In this document: positions 37,100 to 46,223 of the stretch, one piece after another
How positions within the stretch are numbered: position 1 is the stretch's first letter
How the letters are laid out: each line of letters begins with the position of its first letter
Translations under genes and position numbers: made by a program
Origin: CAVQRB01 sp963715055
Lineage (GTDB): Bacteria; Pseudomonadota; Alphaproteobacteria; Rhodobacterales; Rhodobacteraceae
Assembly: GCA_963715055.1 (NCBI GenBank)
Contig: CAVQRB010000018.1
Coordinates: forward strand, 434,001 to 498,000
Reading direction: 5' to 3'
DNA: 64,000 bases
The notes under the pieces: generated by a model
What the model was told of the DNA's origin: nothing
The model's database searches: none
The model's input: only the letters and a program-made list of their open reading frames with translations

Positions 37100-38054
37100 A
37101 CTCGCTGACCCATGGGTGCTCTTGTTGCTGCCGTTGCCACTGCTTGCGGCGCGCATGATGGGTCCGGCGGGACTGGCGGGGGGCGTGCTGCATCTGCCCG
37201 ACCGCATCGGGACGGCCCTGCTCGCGGCGAGCGGCGGCGTGGCAGGGGCGGGGCGGCTCACACTCAATCAGGGATTGATCTGGTCGGTCTGGGTGCTGGT
37301 GCTGCTGGCACTCTCCGGCCCGCGCGATCTTGCGCCGGTCTCGGCGCTGAAGGTGACGGGGCGCGATCTTGCTGTCGTGCTCGATCTTTCCGGATCGATG
37401 GTGCGGGACGATTTCTTCCTCGACGGGCGGCAGATCACCCGGCTCGAGGCCGTCACGACCGTGGGTGCCGATTTCGCCCGGCGGCGTGGCGGCGACCGGG
37501 TGGCGCTGGTCGTCTTCGGCTCCGAGGCCTATTTCGCGACGCCCTTCACCTTCGACACCGAGGCGGTCGCGAAACGGATCGAGGAGGCGGTGATCGGCAT
37601 TTCCGGACGGGCGACGAACATCTCCGACGGTCTCGGTCTCGCGCTGCGGCGTATGGCCGAGAGCGAGGCCGCGACGCGGGTCGTGATCCTGCTTTCGGAC
37701 GGAGTCAACAATGCTGGCGCCACCAATCCACGCGGCGTGGCCGAATTGGCGGCGCGGATGGGAGTCCGGGTCCATACGATAGCGTTGGGTCCGAAAGACT
37801 TGAGCACCGCAGAAGAAGGCGAAAACGGTGTGGTGGATGCCGAGACCCTCGGTGCCATTGCCGCGATGTCGGGTGGTGAGACCTTCCGTGTGCGCACCAC
37901 GGAGGACCTTGTGGAGGTGGCCGAGGCACTGGACCGGCTGGAGTCCACGCAGAGCGATGGGCTCGCGGCGGAGGTCTACACCGAATACTGGGTCTGGCCT
38001 GCGGGCCTCGCCGGGCTGCTGGCGCTCTGGCTCGGGTGGAGGGATTTCGCGTGA
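37092..38054 (+). CDS. VWA-domain membrane protein (BatA/MxaC-like)
   Basis: A 320-residue protein. It begins on TTG 37092 (8-base overlap with the previous gene), giving FELADPWVLLLLPLPLLAAR, the usual N-terminal helix of BatA proteins. A second helix (IWSVWVLVLLALSGP) precedes the von Willebrand A domain with an intact metal-ion site: LDLSGSMVRDDF (DxSxS) and LLSDGVNNAGATNP. A last helix is at the C-terminus (WPAGLAGLLALWLGW). VWA domains of this type work with MoxR ATPases. The next gene starts in its stop (GTGA). Confidence 0.9.
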   Translation: MFELADPWVLLLLPLPLLAARMMGPAGLAGGVLHLPDRIGTALLAASGGVAGAGRLTLNQGLIWSVWVLVLLALSGPRDLAPVSALKVTGRDLAVVLDLSGSMVRDDFFLDGRQITRLEAVTTVGADFARRRGGDRVALVVFGSEAYFATPFTFDTEAVAKRIEEAVIGISGRATNISDGLGLALRRMAESEAATRVVILLSDGVNNAGATNPRGVAELAARMGVRVHTIALGPKDLSTAEEGENGVVDAETLGAIAAMSGGETFRVRTTEDLVEVAEALDRLESTQSDGLAAEVYTEYWVWPAGLAGLLALWLGWRDFA

Positions 38055-38950
38055 ACGGGTTCGAGGTCACGCTTCTGCGCCCGTTCTGGCTCGCCGCCCT
38101 GCCGTTGTTGGCCCTCGTAGGCTGGTGGCTCGCACGGCGGCAAGGCGGACTGGGCGATTGGCAGCGGGCCGCCGATCCGGCGCTCTTGCGGGCAATGGCC
38201 GCGCTCGGGCGCATCGACGGCAGCGGCAGTCGGACGCAACTCATGGCGGTGCTGGTCGCGCTTGCACTTTTGCTGCTGGCACTCACCGGGCCTGCGGTGG
38301 AGCGGCGCGACACGCTGTCGTTCCGCAACCTTGATGGGGTGCTCTTCGTCCTCGATGCCTCGCCCAGCGTGACCGAGGATCCGCGCTGGCCGCAGATGCA
38401 GACCATGGGGCGCTTCGGCCTCGCCGCCCTGGGCACAAGACCCGGCGGTCTGATCGTCTATGCGGGCGATGCCTATGTGGCGTCGGACCTGACGCTCGAT
38501 CACCTGCAATTGGGGCAGACGTTTTCACTGGTCATGCCGGGGTTGGTGCCGGACCCAGGCTCGCGGCCCGAACGCGCCCTTGCCCTTGCGGCGGAGGTCA
38601 TGGCGGACGCTGAGGTCATCGCGGGGGATGTGATCCTGCTGACCGACGGGGCAGGCCTTGGGCCCGAGTCCTTGCGTGCCGTCGCACGGATCACCGAGCA
38701 AGGCGCGCGGGTGTCGCTGGTGTCGCTGAACGCGCCCGATCCGGCCTTCGAGACCCACGCGAGCCTGGGTGGCGGCTGGGTCTTCACTCTTGATCAAACC
38801 GATGCGCTCTCGAACTGGCTCGGCGAGGAGGCGCGCACCCGGCTCGAGGCGCAAGACTATCCGCTGCTCTATTGGCGGGACATGGGGCGCTACCTGCTGG
38901 CACTGGCGCTGATACCCCTGCTCCTGCTCTTTCGCAGGCAAACCGCATGA
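38051..38950 (+). CDS. second VWA-like membrane protein (BatB/MxaL-like)
   Basis: A 299-residue protein starting on GTG. N-terminal helices (RPFWLAALPLLALVGWWLA; LMAVLVALALLLLALTGP), a VWA domain with the metal site VLDASPSVTEDPRW (DxSxS kept) and ILLTDGAGLGPESL, and a C-terminal helix. The first of the canonical positions is less standard than in the neighbouring VWA protein, so the two may have different roles. Overlaps both neighbours by 4 bases. Confidence 0.87.
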   Translation: MNGFEVTLLRPFWLAALPLLALVGWWLARRQGGLGDWQRAADPALLRAMAALGRIDGSGSRTQLMAVLVALALLLLALTGPAVERRDTLSFRNLDGVLFVLDASPSVTEDPRWPQMQTMGRFGLAALGTRPGGLIVYAGDAYVASDLTLDHLQLGQTFSLVMPGLVPDPGSRPERALALAAEVMADAEVIAGDVILLTDGAGLGPESLRAVARITEQGARVSLVSLNAPDPAFETHASLGGGWVFTLDQTDALSNWLGEEARTRLEAQDYPLLYWRDMGRYLLALALIPLLLLFRRQTA

Positions 38951-39621
38951 GGGCGCTGGCGACAATCTCCTGCGCGGCACTGATCATAGCCCTGCTCCTC
39001 GGTGGCACGGCTCCCTTTGGCCGCGTATTGCTTGCGGCAGGCTTTCCCGGCCTTGCAGCGGCGGTCTTCGACGATCCCGGCTGGCGCGGCGCGGCGCACT
39101 ACCGGGCCGGGCATTTCGCGCAGGCGGCAGAGGATTTCGCTGTGGCGGGTGCGCAGTTCAACCTCGGCAATGCGCGGGCGCATCTCGGGCACCATGCGGC
39201 GGGCCTCGAGGCCTTCGATCTGGCCATCGCCGCAGGCCACCCCGATGCGCGGGCCAATTTCGATGTGCTGGCGGCTTATTATGCTGGTCTGGGCATTGAA
39301 GCGGAGTCGCTCGCCCTCTTCCCGGAGCGCAAGGATGGACCGGAGGCGGAAGGCTTCATCGCCGAAGGCGACGGTCGCGCAGCGGGCACCGGCAGCGAGG
39401 TCACGAATACAAACACCATGTTGGGGCTGGTGGAACTCGACAGTCGCGGACGGCTCGGTGTGCGGCGGGTCTTTGACGACCGCTTCATTGTGGCGGACGA
39501 ACGCTGGCTTGAGCAACTCTCGGATGTGCCGGGAGAGTTCATGGCCGTGCGCATCGCCGAAGAACACAAGCGCCGGGTCAAGCTCGGTCTGGCGCCCCCT
39601 GCGCCGGAGGATCCGCGATGA
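38947..39621 (+). CDS. TPR-like membrane-anchored protein (BatC/MxaK-like)
   Basis: A 224-residue protein with an N-terminal hydrophobic segment (SCAALIIALLLGGTAPFG) and TPR-like helices: AHYRAGHFAQAAEDFAVAG, FNLGNARAHLGHHAAGLEAF and FDLAIAAGHPDARANFD. Such proteins accompany VWA pairs in Bat and Mxa operons and probably scaffold them in the periplasm. Coupled to both neighbours by ATGA overlaps. Confidence 0.8.
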   Translation: MRALATISCAALIIALLLGGTAPFGRVLLAAGFPGLAAAVFDDPGWRGAAHYRAGHFAQAAEDFAVAGAQFNLGNARAHLGHHAAGLEAFDLAIAAGHPDARANFDVLAAYYAGLGIEAESLALFPERKDGPEAEGFIAEGDGRAAGTGSEVTNTNTMLGLVELDSRGRLGVRRVFDDRFIVADERWLEQLSDVPGEFMAVRIAEEHKRRVKLGLAPPAPEDPR

Positions 39622-40808
39622 GGTTTCTTTTGGCCGCGGTTCTGCTCCTGCTGCCAGCGTTGGGCATGGCGCAGTCGCGTGACGTCCTGCCGCGGGAGCT
39701 GGAACTGACCGTCACCGTGGAGGAGGCTGACCACAGACCTTTCGTGCGGGAGATGGTGCTCCTGACCATCCGTGGTGTCTACCGGCGGCACATCACGCTT
39801 GAAAAGCTCAAGAATCCGGATTTCGAGGGGTTCAGCTGGACGCAGCTCGGCCCGGACAGCTGGCGCGAGGAGCGGATCGGCGGCGAGAGGGTCAAGACGA
39901 TGACCCGACGCATGGCCGTCTATCCCGACCGCGCAGGGGAGTTGACGATCGGTTCTTTCACCCATGAACTCACATTGACCGACGAAAACGACGACTGGTT
40001 CGAGTATGAAATCCTCTCGCAGCCCGTGACGCTGACCATCGAGCCGGTCCCGCAGGAGAGCGGCTGGTGGTTTCCGGTGCGCGACCTGAAGATTTCCGAC
40101 CAATGGTCGAATGCGCCGGACCAGCTGAAGCCGGGGGAGGGCGTGCTGCGCGTGATCCGGCTCGAGGCGCTCGGCGTGACGCCGGAAATGATCCCGCCGA
40201 TGCCGGAGCTTACCTCGCCCTCTGCGATGATCTTCGCTCATCCCGACAAGCGGCTGGTTGATCTCACATCGGAAGGGCCGATCACCTACGTCTTCTGGCG
40301 CTGGACGATCCGGCCGGGCAACGACACCTCCGGGATCGTCGAACCCTTGAGCCTCGAGTTTTTCAACACGACGACACGCACCCCGCAAACTGTCACGATC
40401 TCGGCGCAGCGGGTCGCCTATGGTGCCAGGCTGGCGGCACCGGAGGTCGCGCAGGAAACCGTGCCGCCACAAGCAGCGCTGCCGTCCTGGCCGCTGGCAG
40501 CCCTCGGGCTTGCGGTCTTCGCAGGGGGATTGGCCCTGTCGCTCAGTGGGCGGCGGGTTGCGGGCCTCGGTGCGTTGCAGCGCTTCGCGCTTTTCGACCC
40601 GCTGCAGCGCGCCTTGCGGCGGGCCGCGCGGCAAGGGGATGTGGCCGCCATGCGGCGCGCAGCCGCAGCGCTGATTGCAAGGGACGGACCGGCGGGACAC
40701 CGTGCCGCAGCCCTTGCGTCTCTTGATGCGGCGGTTTTCGGCAAATCGGCGGACCGGCTCTCTATCAGAGGATTTGCCCGCGACTTCCTGCAAAAACCAA
40801 GCGGTTGA
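39618..40808 (+). CDS. BatD-like membrane protein
   Basis: A 396-residue protein: signal peptide (RFLLAAVLLLLPALGMAQ), large periplasmic beta-rich region of the oxygen-tolerance BatD type (ELELTVTVEEADHRPFVREM, MAVYPDRAGELTIGS), then a helix near residues 295-315 and a short cytoplasmic tail. Last gene of the MoxR operon. In Bat systems BatD is associated with aerotolerance, but in methylotroph clusters similar operons support dehydrogenase maturation. The next gene is 139 bases away, behind an inverted repeat. Confidence 0.83.
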   Translation: MRFLLAAVLLLLPALGMAQSRDVLPRELELTVTVEEADHRPFVREMVLLTIRGVYRRHITLEKLKNPDFEGFSWTQLGPDSWREERIGGERVKTMTRRMAVYPDRAGELTIGSFTHELTLTDENDDWFEYEILSQPVTLTIEPVPQESGWWFPVRDLKISDQWSNAPDQLKPGEGVLRVIRLEALGVTPEMIPPMPELTSPSAMIFAHPDKRLVDLTSEGPITYVFWRWTIRPGNDTSGIVEPLSLEFFNTTTRTPQTVTISAQRVAYGARLAAPEVAQETVPPQAALPSWPLAALGLAVFAGGLALSLSGRRVAGLGALQRFALFDPLQRALRRAARQGDVAAMRRAAAALIARDGPAGHRAAALASLDAAVFGKSADRLSIRGFARDFLQKPSG

Positions 40809-40857
40809 AACGCATTCTTGACGGGCAATCAGCCATCAGGTCAGTGCAATTCGTACG

Positions 40858-40885
40858 GTCGCCAATATCCGCCGATACTGGCGAG
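40858..40885. promoter_or_regulatory. inverted repeat upstream of the response regulator gene, operator candidate
   Basis: GTCGCCAATATCCG (40858-40871) is followed immediately by CCGATACTGGCGAG (40872-40885); 11 of 14 positions pair. It lies 62 bases before the LuxR-type regulator start. Its right half is similar to a sequence upstream of the formaldehyde dehydrogenase gene, which suggests autoregulation and co-regulation. Confidence 0.5.
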
Positions 40886-40947
40886 TGACTTATTTATGGT
40901 TGAAAACTTCCCCAGCTTGGCTACCGTCGTATTGGGGAGGAAATTTA

Positions 40948-41667
40948 ATGGATCACGCGACTGACACCGTCGCTCCGGCAGACGTGCGCTCTATTCTGAT
41001 CGTGGATGATCATCCACTGTATCGGGATGCGCTCGAATCCGCGCTTGACCTGATGTATTCTGGTGCGGAAATCCGCAAGTCGAACACGCTGGGCGGAGCG
41101 CTGAAAACCATTGAGACCGGATTCAAACCTGATCTCGTGATGTTTGATCTGAAGCTGCCGGACGTGTCCGGCATCTCCGGATTTTGCAAGTTGCGCGCCG
41201 CTGTGCCGCAGTCGCGCATCCTGGTGATCTCGTCACTGGCATCCGTCGAACTGGTGCAGTCATTGATGCGGGAGGGGGCCTCGGGCTTTCTCCCGAAAGA
41301 TGCCTCCGCCAACAAGCTCAAGTCGGTGCTCGCCAGGATCATGACGGGGCAGACATATGTGCCCGAAGATTTCAGGGTGAGCGATGGTACGCGGCAGGCC
41401 CGCGAGACGACCGAGCATCTGCATCCCGTCCTGCAGGATCTGACGCCGCAACAGCAGCGCATCATGAAGCTGATATGCACGGGCAAGCCGAACAAGCAGA
41501 TCGCCTATGAATTGTCGCTCGCCGAAGCCACGGTGAAAGCCCATATCACGGCGCTCCTGCGCCGGCTTGGGGCGCGCAACCGAACGCAGGCGGTGGTGAT
41601 GGTCGAAGGTGCCGCAGTGGTGGAGCGAGGCCCGGAACCCGAAGTGCGGGCGTTTCTGAACAACTGA
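40948..41667 (+). CDS. LuxR-type response regulator (FlhR-like)
   Basis: A 239-residue two-component regulator. Receiver domain: SILIVDDHPLYRDALESALD with the acidic pocket, phosphoacceptor Asp in LVMFDLKLPDVSG, and a conserved Lys in GFLPKDASANK. C-terminal LuxR helix-turn-helix: LTPQQQRIMKLICTGKPNKQ and LSLAEATVKAHITALLRRLG. ATG 40948 has GGGGAGG upstream. Paracoccus FlhR controls glutathione-dependent formaldehyde dehydrogenase; the same target gene is downstream here, so this is a likely activator of the C1 island. Confidence 0.92.
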   Translation: MDHATDTVAPADVRSILIVDDHPLYRDALESALDLMYSGAEIRKSNTLGGALKTIETGFKPDLVMFDLKLPDVSGISGFCKLRAAVPQSRILVISSLASVELVQSLMREGASGFLPKDASANKLKSVLARIMTGQTYVPEDFRVSDGTRQARETTEHLHPVLQDLTPQQQRIMKLICTGKPNKQIAYELSLAEATVKAHITALLRRLGARNRTQAVVMVEGAAVVERGPEPEVRAFLNN

Positions 41668-41678
41668 AAGCGATAGAG

Positions 41679-42836
41679 GTGCAGGAAGCCGCGACGCCAC
41701 CCGTCTTCATTCACGTGGCGACCTCGCGCGCGGTCGATCCGGTGGATGCCGTGCGCGAGGCTGCCCAAGGCATAACGGCGGCGGACACCTGTTTCATCCT
41801 GGCCTTCGTGCCGGGCGAACAGGACACGGCACTGGTCGCGCGCACGCTGGCCGAGGAATTGGCGGGTATCCCGGTGTTCGGCTGTTCCTCTGCCGGTCAG
41901 ATCACCGATCGCGGATACGAATCGGACGCGCTTTTGCTTCTTGTCTTTCCAAAGCAGCATTTCAGGTGCTCTTCGCTGCTGCTCTCTCCGCTCCTGCCGC
42001 TCTCGACGACGCAGATCGCGGCGCAGGCGCAAAGACACGAGCGGAAATTCCGCCGCACCGCAGGATGGAAGCGCCTCGGCTTGATTTTCGCGGACGGTCT
42101 GTCACGACAGGAAGACCTGCTGGTCTCGACCCTCGAAACGGTGCTGGGGGATCTGCCGGTTTTCGGTGGATCTGCGGGCGATCAGCTGCGCTTCGAGGAA
42201 ACCTTCGTGCTGCACAATGGTGCGGCGCATCGCAACGCCGCGGTGCTGCTCTTTCTGGAAACGAACCTGCCGTTTTCGGGTATCGGCTTTGATCACTTCC
42301 TGCCGGCCGGCGCGCAGATCGTTATCACCGATGCAGACCCCGATGCCCGCAAGGTCTTTGAGATCAATGGCGCACCGGCAGCGCGGGAATATGCCCGGCT
42401 CGTGGGTTGCGACGTGCTCGACCTCTCGCCGATGGTCTTTGCCGAAAACCCGCTGCTCGTCCAGTTCAACAACACCCATTATGTGCGGGCCATTTCGGAC
42501 GCGGATGCAAGTGGTGCCTTGTCATTCATGGCGGCGATCGACGACGGTCTGGTGATGACGCTGGGTCAGGGTCAGGAGATCATCCGGACTCTGCAAACTG
42601 GGCTCGAGATCCGAGGCGAGAGCGGCGCGCGGCCGGATTTCATTCTCGGCTTCGATTGCGTGCTGCGCAAGCTCGAGATCGAGCAGAAACAGCTCGAGCA
42701 GGCGGTCTCCGATATCCTGCGGCGCGAAAGCGTCTTCGGGTTCAACACCTATGGCGAGCAGCACTGCGGAGTGCACATGAACCAGACCTTCGTGGGCGTG
42801 GCCTTCTTTCCACCCGAGGAGAGGAACTTCCATTGA
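41679..42836 (+). CDS. FIST-domain sensor protein
   Basis: A 385-residue cytoplasmic protein with FIST N and C domains. Starts on GTG. Recognisable blocks are IPVFGCSSAGQITDRGYESD near residue 66-85, LPVFGGSAGDQLRFEETFVL and NGAPAAREYARLVG, with the C-terminal GVHMNQTFVGVAFF ending. FIST proteins are presumed to sense small ligands such as amino acids or signals for signalling proteins. It is between the response regulator and kinase genes and its stop overlaps the kinase start, so it probably feeds the kinase. Confidence 0.87.
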   Translation: MQEAATPPVFIHVATSRAVDPVDAVREAAQGITAADTCFILAFVPGEQDTALVARTLAEELAGIPVFGCSSAGQITDRGYESDALLLLVFPKQHFRCSSLLLSPLLPLSTTQIAAQAQRHERKFRRTAGWKRLGLIFADGLSRQEDLLVSTLETVLGDLPVFGGSAGDQLRFEETFVLHNGAAHRNAAVLLFLETNLPFSGIGFDHFLPAGAQIVITDADPDARKVFEINGAPAAREYARLVGCDVLDLSPMVFAENPLLVQFNNTHYVRAISDADASGALSFMAAIDDGLVMTLGQGQEIIRTLQTGLEIRGESGARPDFILGFDCVLRKLEIEQKQLEQAVSDILRRESVFGFNTYGEQHCGVHMNQTFVGVAFFPPEERNFH

Positions 42837-45121
42837 GCCTGATCGATCCGAACGAGCCGGTGGATGTTCAGCTTGCCCGGCAGGCAAAGATCATCGACGC
42901 GCTGATGCGGCGCGCGGGTCGGCAGAAGGAGGTCGGCGGATCTGCCTACCGGGCCTTCCAGTCCGCCATCGAATTGCAGCAGAAGGTCGCCGCCCAGAGC
43001 CTTGAGCTCGAATCCGTGCGCCATGAGACTGAACGCACCCGCCGCAGCCTCGTGCAGGCGCTCTCGGCGATGGAAGAGGGGCTTGCGGTCTTCTTCGACG
43101 GCAAGCTCGATGTCTGCAACGAACTATTCCGCAACCTGCTGCCGGATATCGCCAACAAGGTGAAACCGGGGCTGTCGCTGGCCCGGTACTTCGACCTGAT
43201 GCGGCAAAGCGAGTGGCTCGTCTCAACCGATTTCGATCTTGAGCAGGCGCATGAGACGCTTTCGCAAGGCCGCGATGGCAGCGTCGCGGTTTCGCTGGTC
43301 GCGGAGTTGACACGAGACCGCTGGTACCAGCTCAGCGCGCAGGTGACCTCGCCGCAGAACACCGTGCTGCTATTGACCGAGATCACTGCGCTGGTGCTGC
43401 GCAACCGCATGGAGAAGGAGACCCTGATCGACCGGCAGGCGGACTATCTGCGCGCGGTCTTTCAGAACATGGGCGCAGGGGTCTGCACCTTCTCGGCCAA
43501 CAACGAATTGATGATGCAGAACGGCCGGTTCCGCGAAATCCTCTCCCTGCCACTGACCGAAGTTCAGCCCGGCGTCTCGCTCGAGCATCTTCTGGCCTTC
43601 ATGCAGACCCGGTCGCTGATCAGTGATGGCGCGCTGCTGCAGATCGATGTCTGGCGCAAGGAATTGAGCCAACGCGGGTTCCTGCGGCGCAGGCTTGCGC
43701 ATGGAGCGGACCGGGTAATCGACGTGCATGCCAACATGCTGCCGGATGGCGGGTTCCTCGTGGAAGTGAAGGACGTCACGCTGGAGACGCGCTCGACGGA
43801 GCTTCTGGAAAACCGAGTGATGGAGCGCACGGCGGAGCTGACGCGCGCCAATGCCAACCTGATCGAGCAGTATCAGCAACTGGCCCGGATCGAAGAGGAA
43901 CTGCGCGTCGCCAAGGAGCGCGCCGAAGCTGCCGTTTCATCCAAGACGCGATTTCTCGCCGCTGCGAGCCATGACCTGCTGCAGCCGATCAACGCGGCCA
44001 AGCTGCTGATCTCCACATTGCAGGAGACCACGCGGAACACGGCCTTTCTTCCGATGGTCGAACGGCTTCAGGGGGCTTTCACTTCCGCCGAACAGCTGTT
44101 GCATTCGCTGCTCGATCTGTCGCGCCTCGAAAGTGCCGACCCCGATGCGGTCAACCCCGCGGATGTGGGTCTCGGGGCGCTCATGGAAGGCGTGCGGGCG
44201 GATCAGGAACTGCTTGCCGCACAGAAATCGGTGCGGCTCGAGATGGTGCCCTGTTCGCTGGTGGTGCGCTCGGATCCCGTCTACCTGCTGCGGTCGATCC
44301 AGAACCTCGTCGTCAATGCGATCCAGTATACCAAACCCGGCGGGCGGGTGCTGGTTGGATGCCGGCGCAAGGGGTCCAAGGTCGTGCTTCAGGTTTGGGA
44401 TACCGGCATCGGCATTTCGCGCAAGGACCAGTCGCGGATTTTCGAGGAGTTCACCCGAGCCGACAACGGCGCATCCGAGCCGGGGGTTGGGCTTGGCCTG
44501 TCGGTAGTCGACCGGGCCTGCCGGCTTCTGAACCATGGGCTCTCGGTGCGTTCGGCACCTGGCCGCGGGTCGGTCTTCAGCATCGAGATGGATGTGGTGG
44601 AAGGCAGCGTCGCGGCATTGCCCGAGCCCGACATCGTTCGACCGCAGGACGATGTACCGCTCGATTACATCGTGATGGTCGTCGAGAATGACCCCGATGT
44701 TCTGTACGGTACAGTACAGTGGCTTGAAAACTGGGGCGCCAGCGTGCTCGCGGCAAGCTCGGTTTCGGAGGCGCTGCTCATGCTCGATGACCTTGGGATG
44801 CCGCCGGACGTGATCCTTGCGGACTATCAGCTTGATCATGGCGAGACCGGGGTGGAAGCGATCGAGGAAATCCGCAGGATTACCCGAACCAATGTGCCCG
44901 CCATCGTGATCACCGCAGATCGCAGCATTGCGCTGCGGCGCACGGGCATACCCAAGGATGTGTCTGTGCTATCCAAGCCGGTCAAGCTCACGCGGTTGCG
45001 CCCGCTGATCGACTGGAAGATCCGCTGGCATGTGCAGTCGCGCCATGTGAGCCTCGAGGAGCGGCGCATAGTACCGACAAAGGTCGGCGGTGACAGTCGG
45101 CTGCCAGGCAACGAGAATTGA
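42833..45121 (+). CDS. hybrid sensor histidine kinase (FlhS/ErcS'-like)
   Basis: A 762-residue cytoplasmic protein starting on TTG within the FIST stop (TTGA). Order: N-terminal coiled coil (~20-75), two PAS-like regions (~75-190 and ~200-310), a coiled coil ending in the HisKA domain with the phospho-His in FLAAASHDLLQPINAAKLLI, the ATPase domain (VVNAIQYTKPGGRVLVG; VWDTGIGISRKDQSRIFEEF; GVGLGLSVVDRAC), and a C-terminal receiver with Asp in VILADYQLDHGETG. No transmembrane segment is seen, which suggests an intracellular signal, possibly from formaldehyde or through the FIST protein. Cognate regulator is likely the LuxR-type protein upstream. Confidence 0.9.
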   Translation: MSLIDPNEPVDVQLARQAKIIDALMRRAGRQKEVGGSAYRAFQSAIELQQKVAAQSLELESVRHETERTRRSLVQALSAMEEGLAVFFDGKLDVCNELFRNLLPDIANKVKPGLSLARYFDLMRQSEWLVSTDFDLEQAHETLSQGRDGSVAVSLVAELTRDRWYQLSAQVTSPQNTVLLLTEITALVLRNRMEKETLIDRQADYLRAVFQNMGAGVCTFSANNELMMQNGRFREILSLPLTEVQPGVSLEHLLAFMQTRSLISDGALLQIDVWRKELSQRGFLRRRLAHGADRVIDVHANMLPDGGFLVEVKDVTLETRSTELLENRVMERTAELTRANANLIEQYQQLARIEEELRVAKERAEAAVSSKTRFLAAASHDLLQPINAAKLLISTLQETTRNTAFLPMVERLQGAFTSAEQLLHSLLDLSRLESADPDAVNPADVGLGALMEGVRADQELLAAQKSVRLEMVPCSLVVRSDPVYLLRSIQNLVVNAIQYTKPGGRVLVGCRRKGSKVVLQVWDTGIGISRKDQSRIFEEFTRADNGASEPGVGLGLSVVDRACRLLNHGLSVRSAPGRGSVFSIEMDVVEGSVAALPEPDIVRPQDDVPLDYIVMVVENDPDVLYGTVQWLENWGASVLAASSVSEALLMLDDLGMPPDVILADYQLDHGETGVEAIEEIRRITRTNVPAIVITADRSIALRRTGIPKDVSVLSKPVKLTRLRPLIDWKIRWHVQSRHVSLEERRIVPTKVGGDSRLPGNEN

Positions 45122-45140
45122 ATTCCCGGAGGAAAACGAC

Positions 45141-45800
45141 ATGCTGAGATTCTTGCTGGCCGGACTTGTGTCCCTCGCTCTGACCCTGCCCGTAGCTGCA
45201 TCGCCGCTTGCGGGCGACAAGACCTATGACATGCTCTTTCGCAACGGCACGCTTGATGACATCGACCGCGACAAGGAACTGGTCTACGCGCGCAAGGTGA
45301 CCAACAAACTCAAGCCCGAGGCCGAGGCGCGCGACACTGGCGACATCGCGATCGGTTTCCGCGACGGGGCGACCGAGCTTGCGACGCTGGAATTCCGCCG
45401 CGACGGCAAACACCGGTCGCTCGGGTCGTTTCCGGCGAACGTGGGCAACCCGATGATCATGTATTTCTACGAAACCGTGGTGCGCGACATGGCCGAATCC
45501 GCTGGCGGCTCGCCCTTCTATATCCGCAACCGGGTCAAGGACGCGCTGATCCAGACCTCGGATGTGGTGGTCGGCGAGGCGATGCTCGACGGGAAGACCG
45601 TCACCACCGAAACCATCCGGCTTTATCCCTTCAAGGACGATCCCAATGCCGCGCAGATGCAGGGGTTCGGCGATCTGGAATTGCGCGTGACGATGTCAGA
45701 GGCGGTGCCCGGCTGGTACATGAGCCTTGTCGCCGAGGCCGCCGGTGGCGAGGTCTACCGCTCGGAGCTGACCTTCGACCGGCTGGGCGGCAAGCCATGA
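45141..45800 (+). CDS. exported protein of unknown function
   Basis: A 219-residue protein with signal peptide MLRFLLAGLVSLALTLPVAA. The mature part has DMLFRNGTLDDIDRDKELVY, ELATLEFRRDGKHRSLGSFP and IMYFYETVVRDMAESAGGSP. ATG 45141 has CGGAGGA upstream. It lies 19 bases after the kinase gene and overlaps the next gene by 4. I do not recognise the family. The context suggests a periplasmic accessory of the quinoprotein system. Confidence 0.75.
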   Translation: MLRFLLAGLVSLALTLPVAASPLAGDKTYDMLFRNGTLDDIDRDKELVYARKVTNKLKPEAEARDTGDIAIGFRDGATELATLEFRRDGKHRSLGSFPANVGNPMIMYFYETVVRDMAESAGGSPFYIRNRVKDALIQTSDVVVGEAMLDGKTVTTETIRLYPFKDDPNAAQMQGFGDLELRVTMSEAVPGWYMSLVAEAAGGEVYRSELTFDRLGGKP

Positions 45801-46150
45801 TCCGCCTCGCGCAATCGTTTCTGCTGCTTGCGGTTTTGCCGTCGCTGGTTGCGGCTCAATCGGCCTCTGAACGGCTGAACGACTATCCGACGGCTGCGCG
45901 GGCGGATTATGTCTTCGCCTGCATGGCTGCCAACGGGCAGAGCCGCGAGATCCTCGAGCGCTGTGCCTGCTCCATCGACGAGATCGCCTCGATCCTTCCC
46001 TATGAAAAATATCTCGAGGCCGAAACCGTGTTGTCCATGCGGCGGGTCGGTGGTGAACGCATGGCCTTTTTCGTCAGCTCCGCGATGGCCGAGACCATCG
46101 TCGCGGACATGCGGCGGGCGCAGGCGGAAGCCGAGATCGTTTGTTTCTGA
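45797..46150 (+). CDS. small exported Cys-containing protein of unknown function
   Basis: A 117-residue protein with signal peptide (MIRLAQSFLLLAVLPSLVAA) and four Cys in the mature chain: in FACMAANGQ, in the pair RCACS and in VCF at the C-terminus. The arrangement suggests two disulfides rather than a haem site, as no CxxCH is present. Starts inside the preceding stop (ATGA). The next gene is convergent. Confidence 0.72.
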   Translation: MIRLAQSFLLLAVLPSLVAAQSASERLNDYPTAARADYVFACMAANGQSREILERCACSIDEIASILPYEKYLEAETVLSMRRVGGERMAFFVSSAMAETIVADMRRAQAEAEIVCF

Positions 46151-46223
46151 AACCGGCGTATGGTCGAGACGAAAAAAGCGCGAACGCCGATGCGCCCGCG
46201 CCATTTTCCTTGAACCGAAGTGA

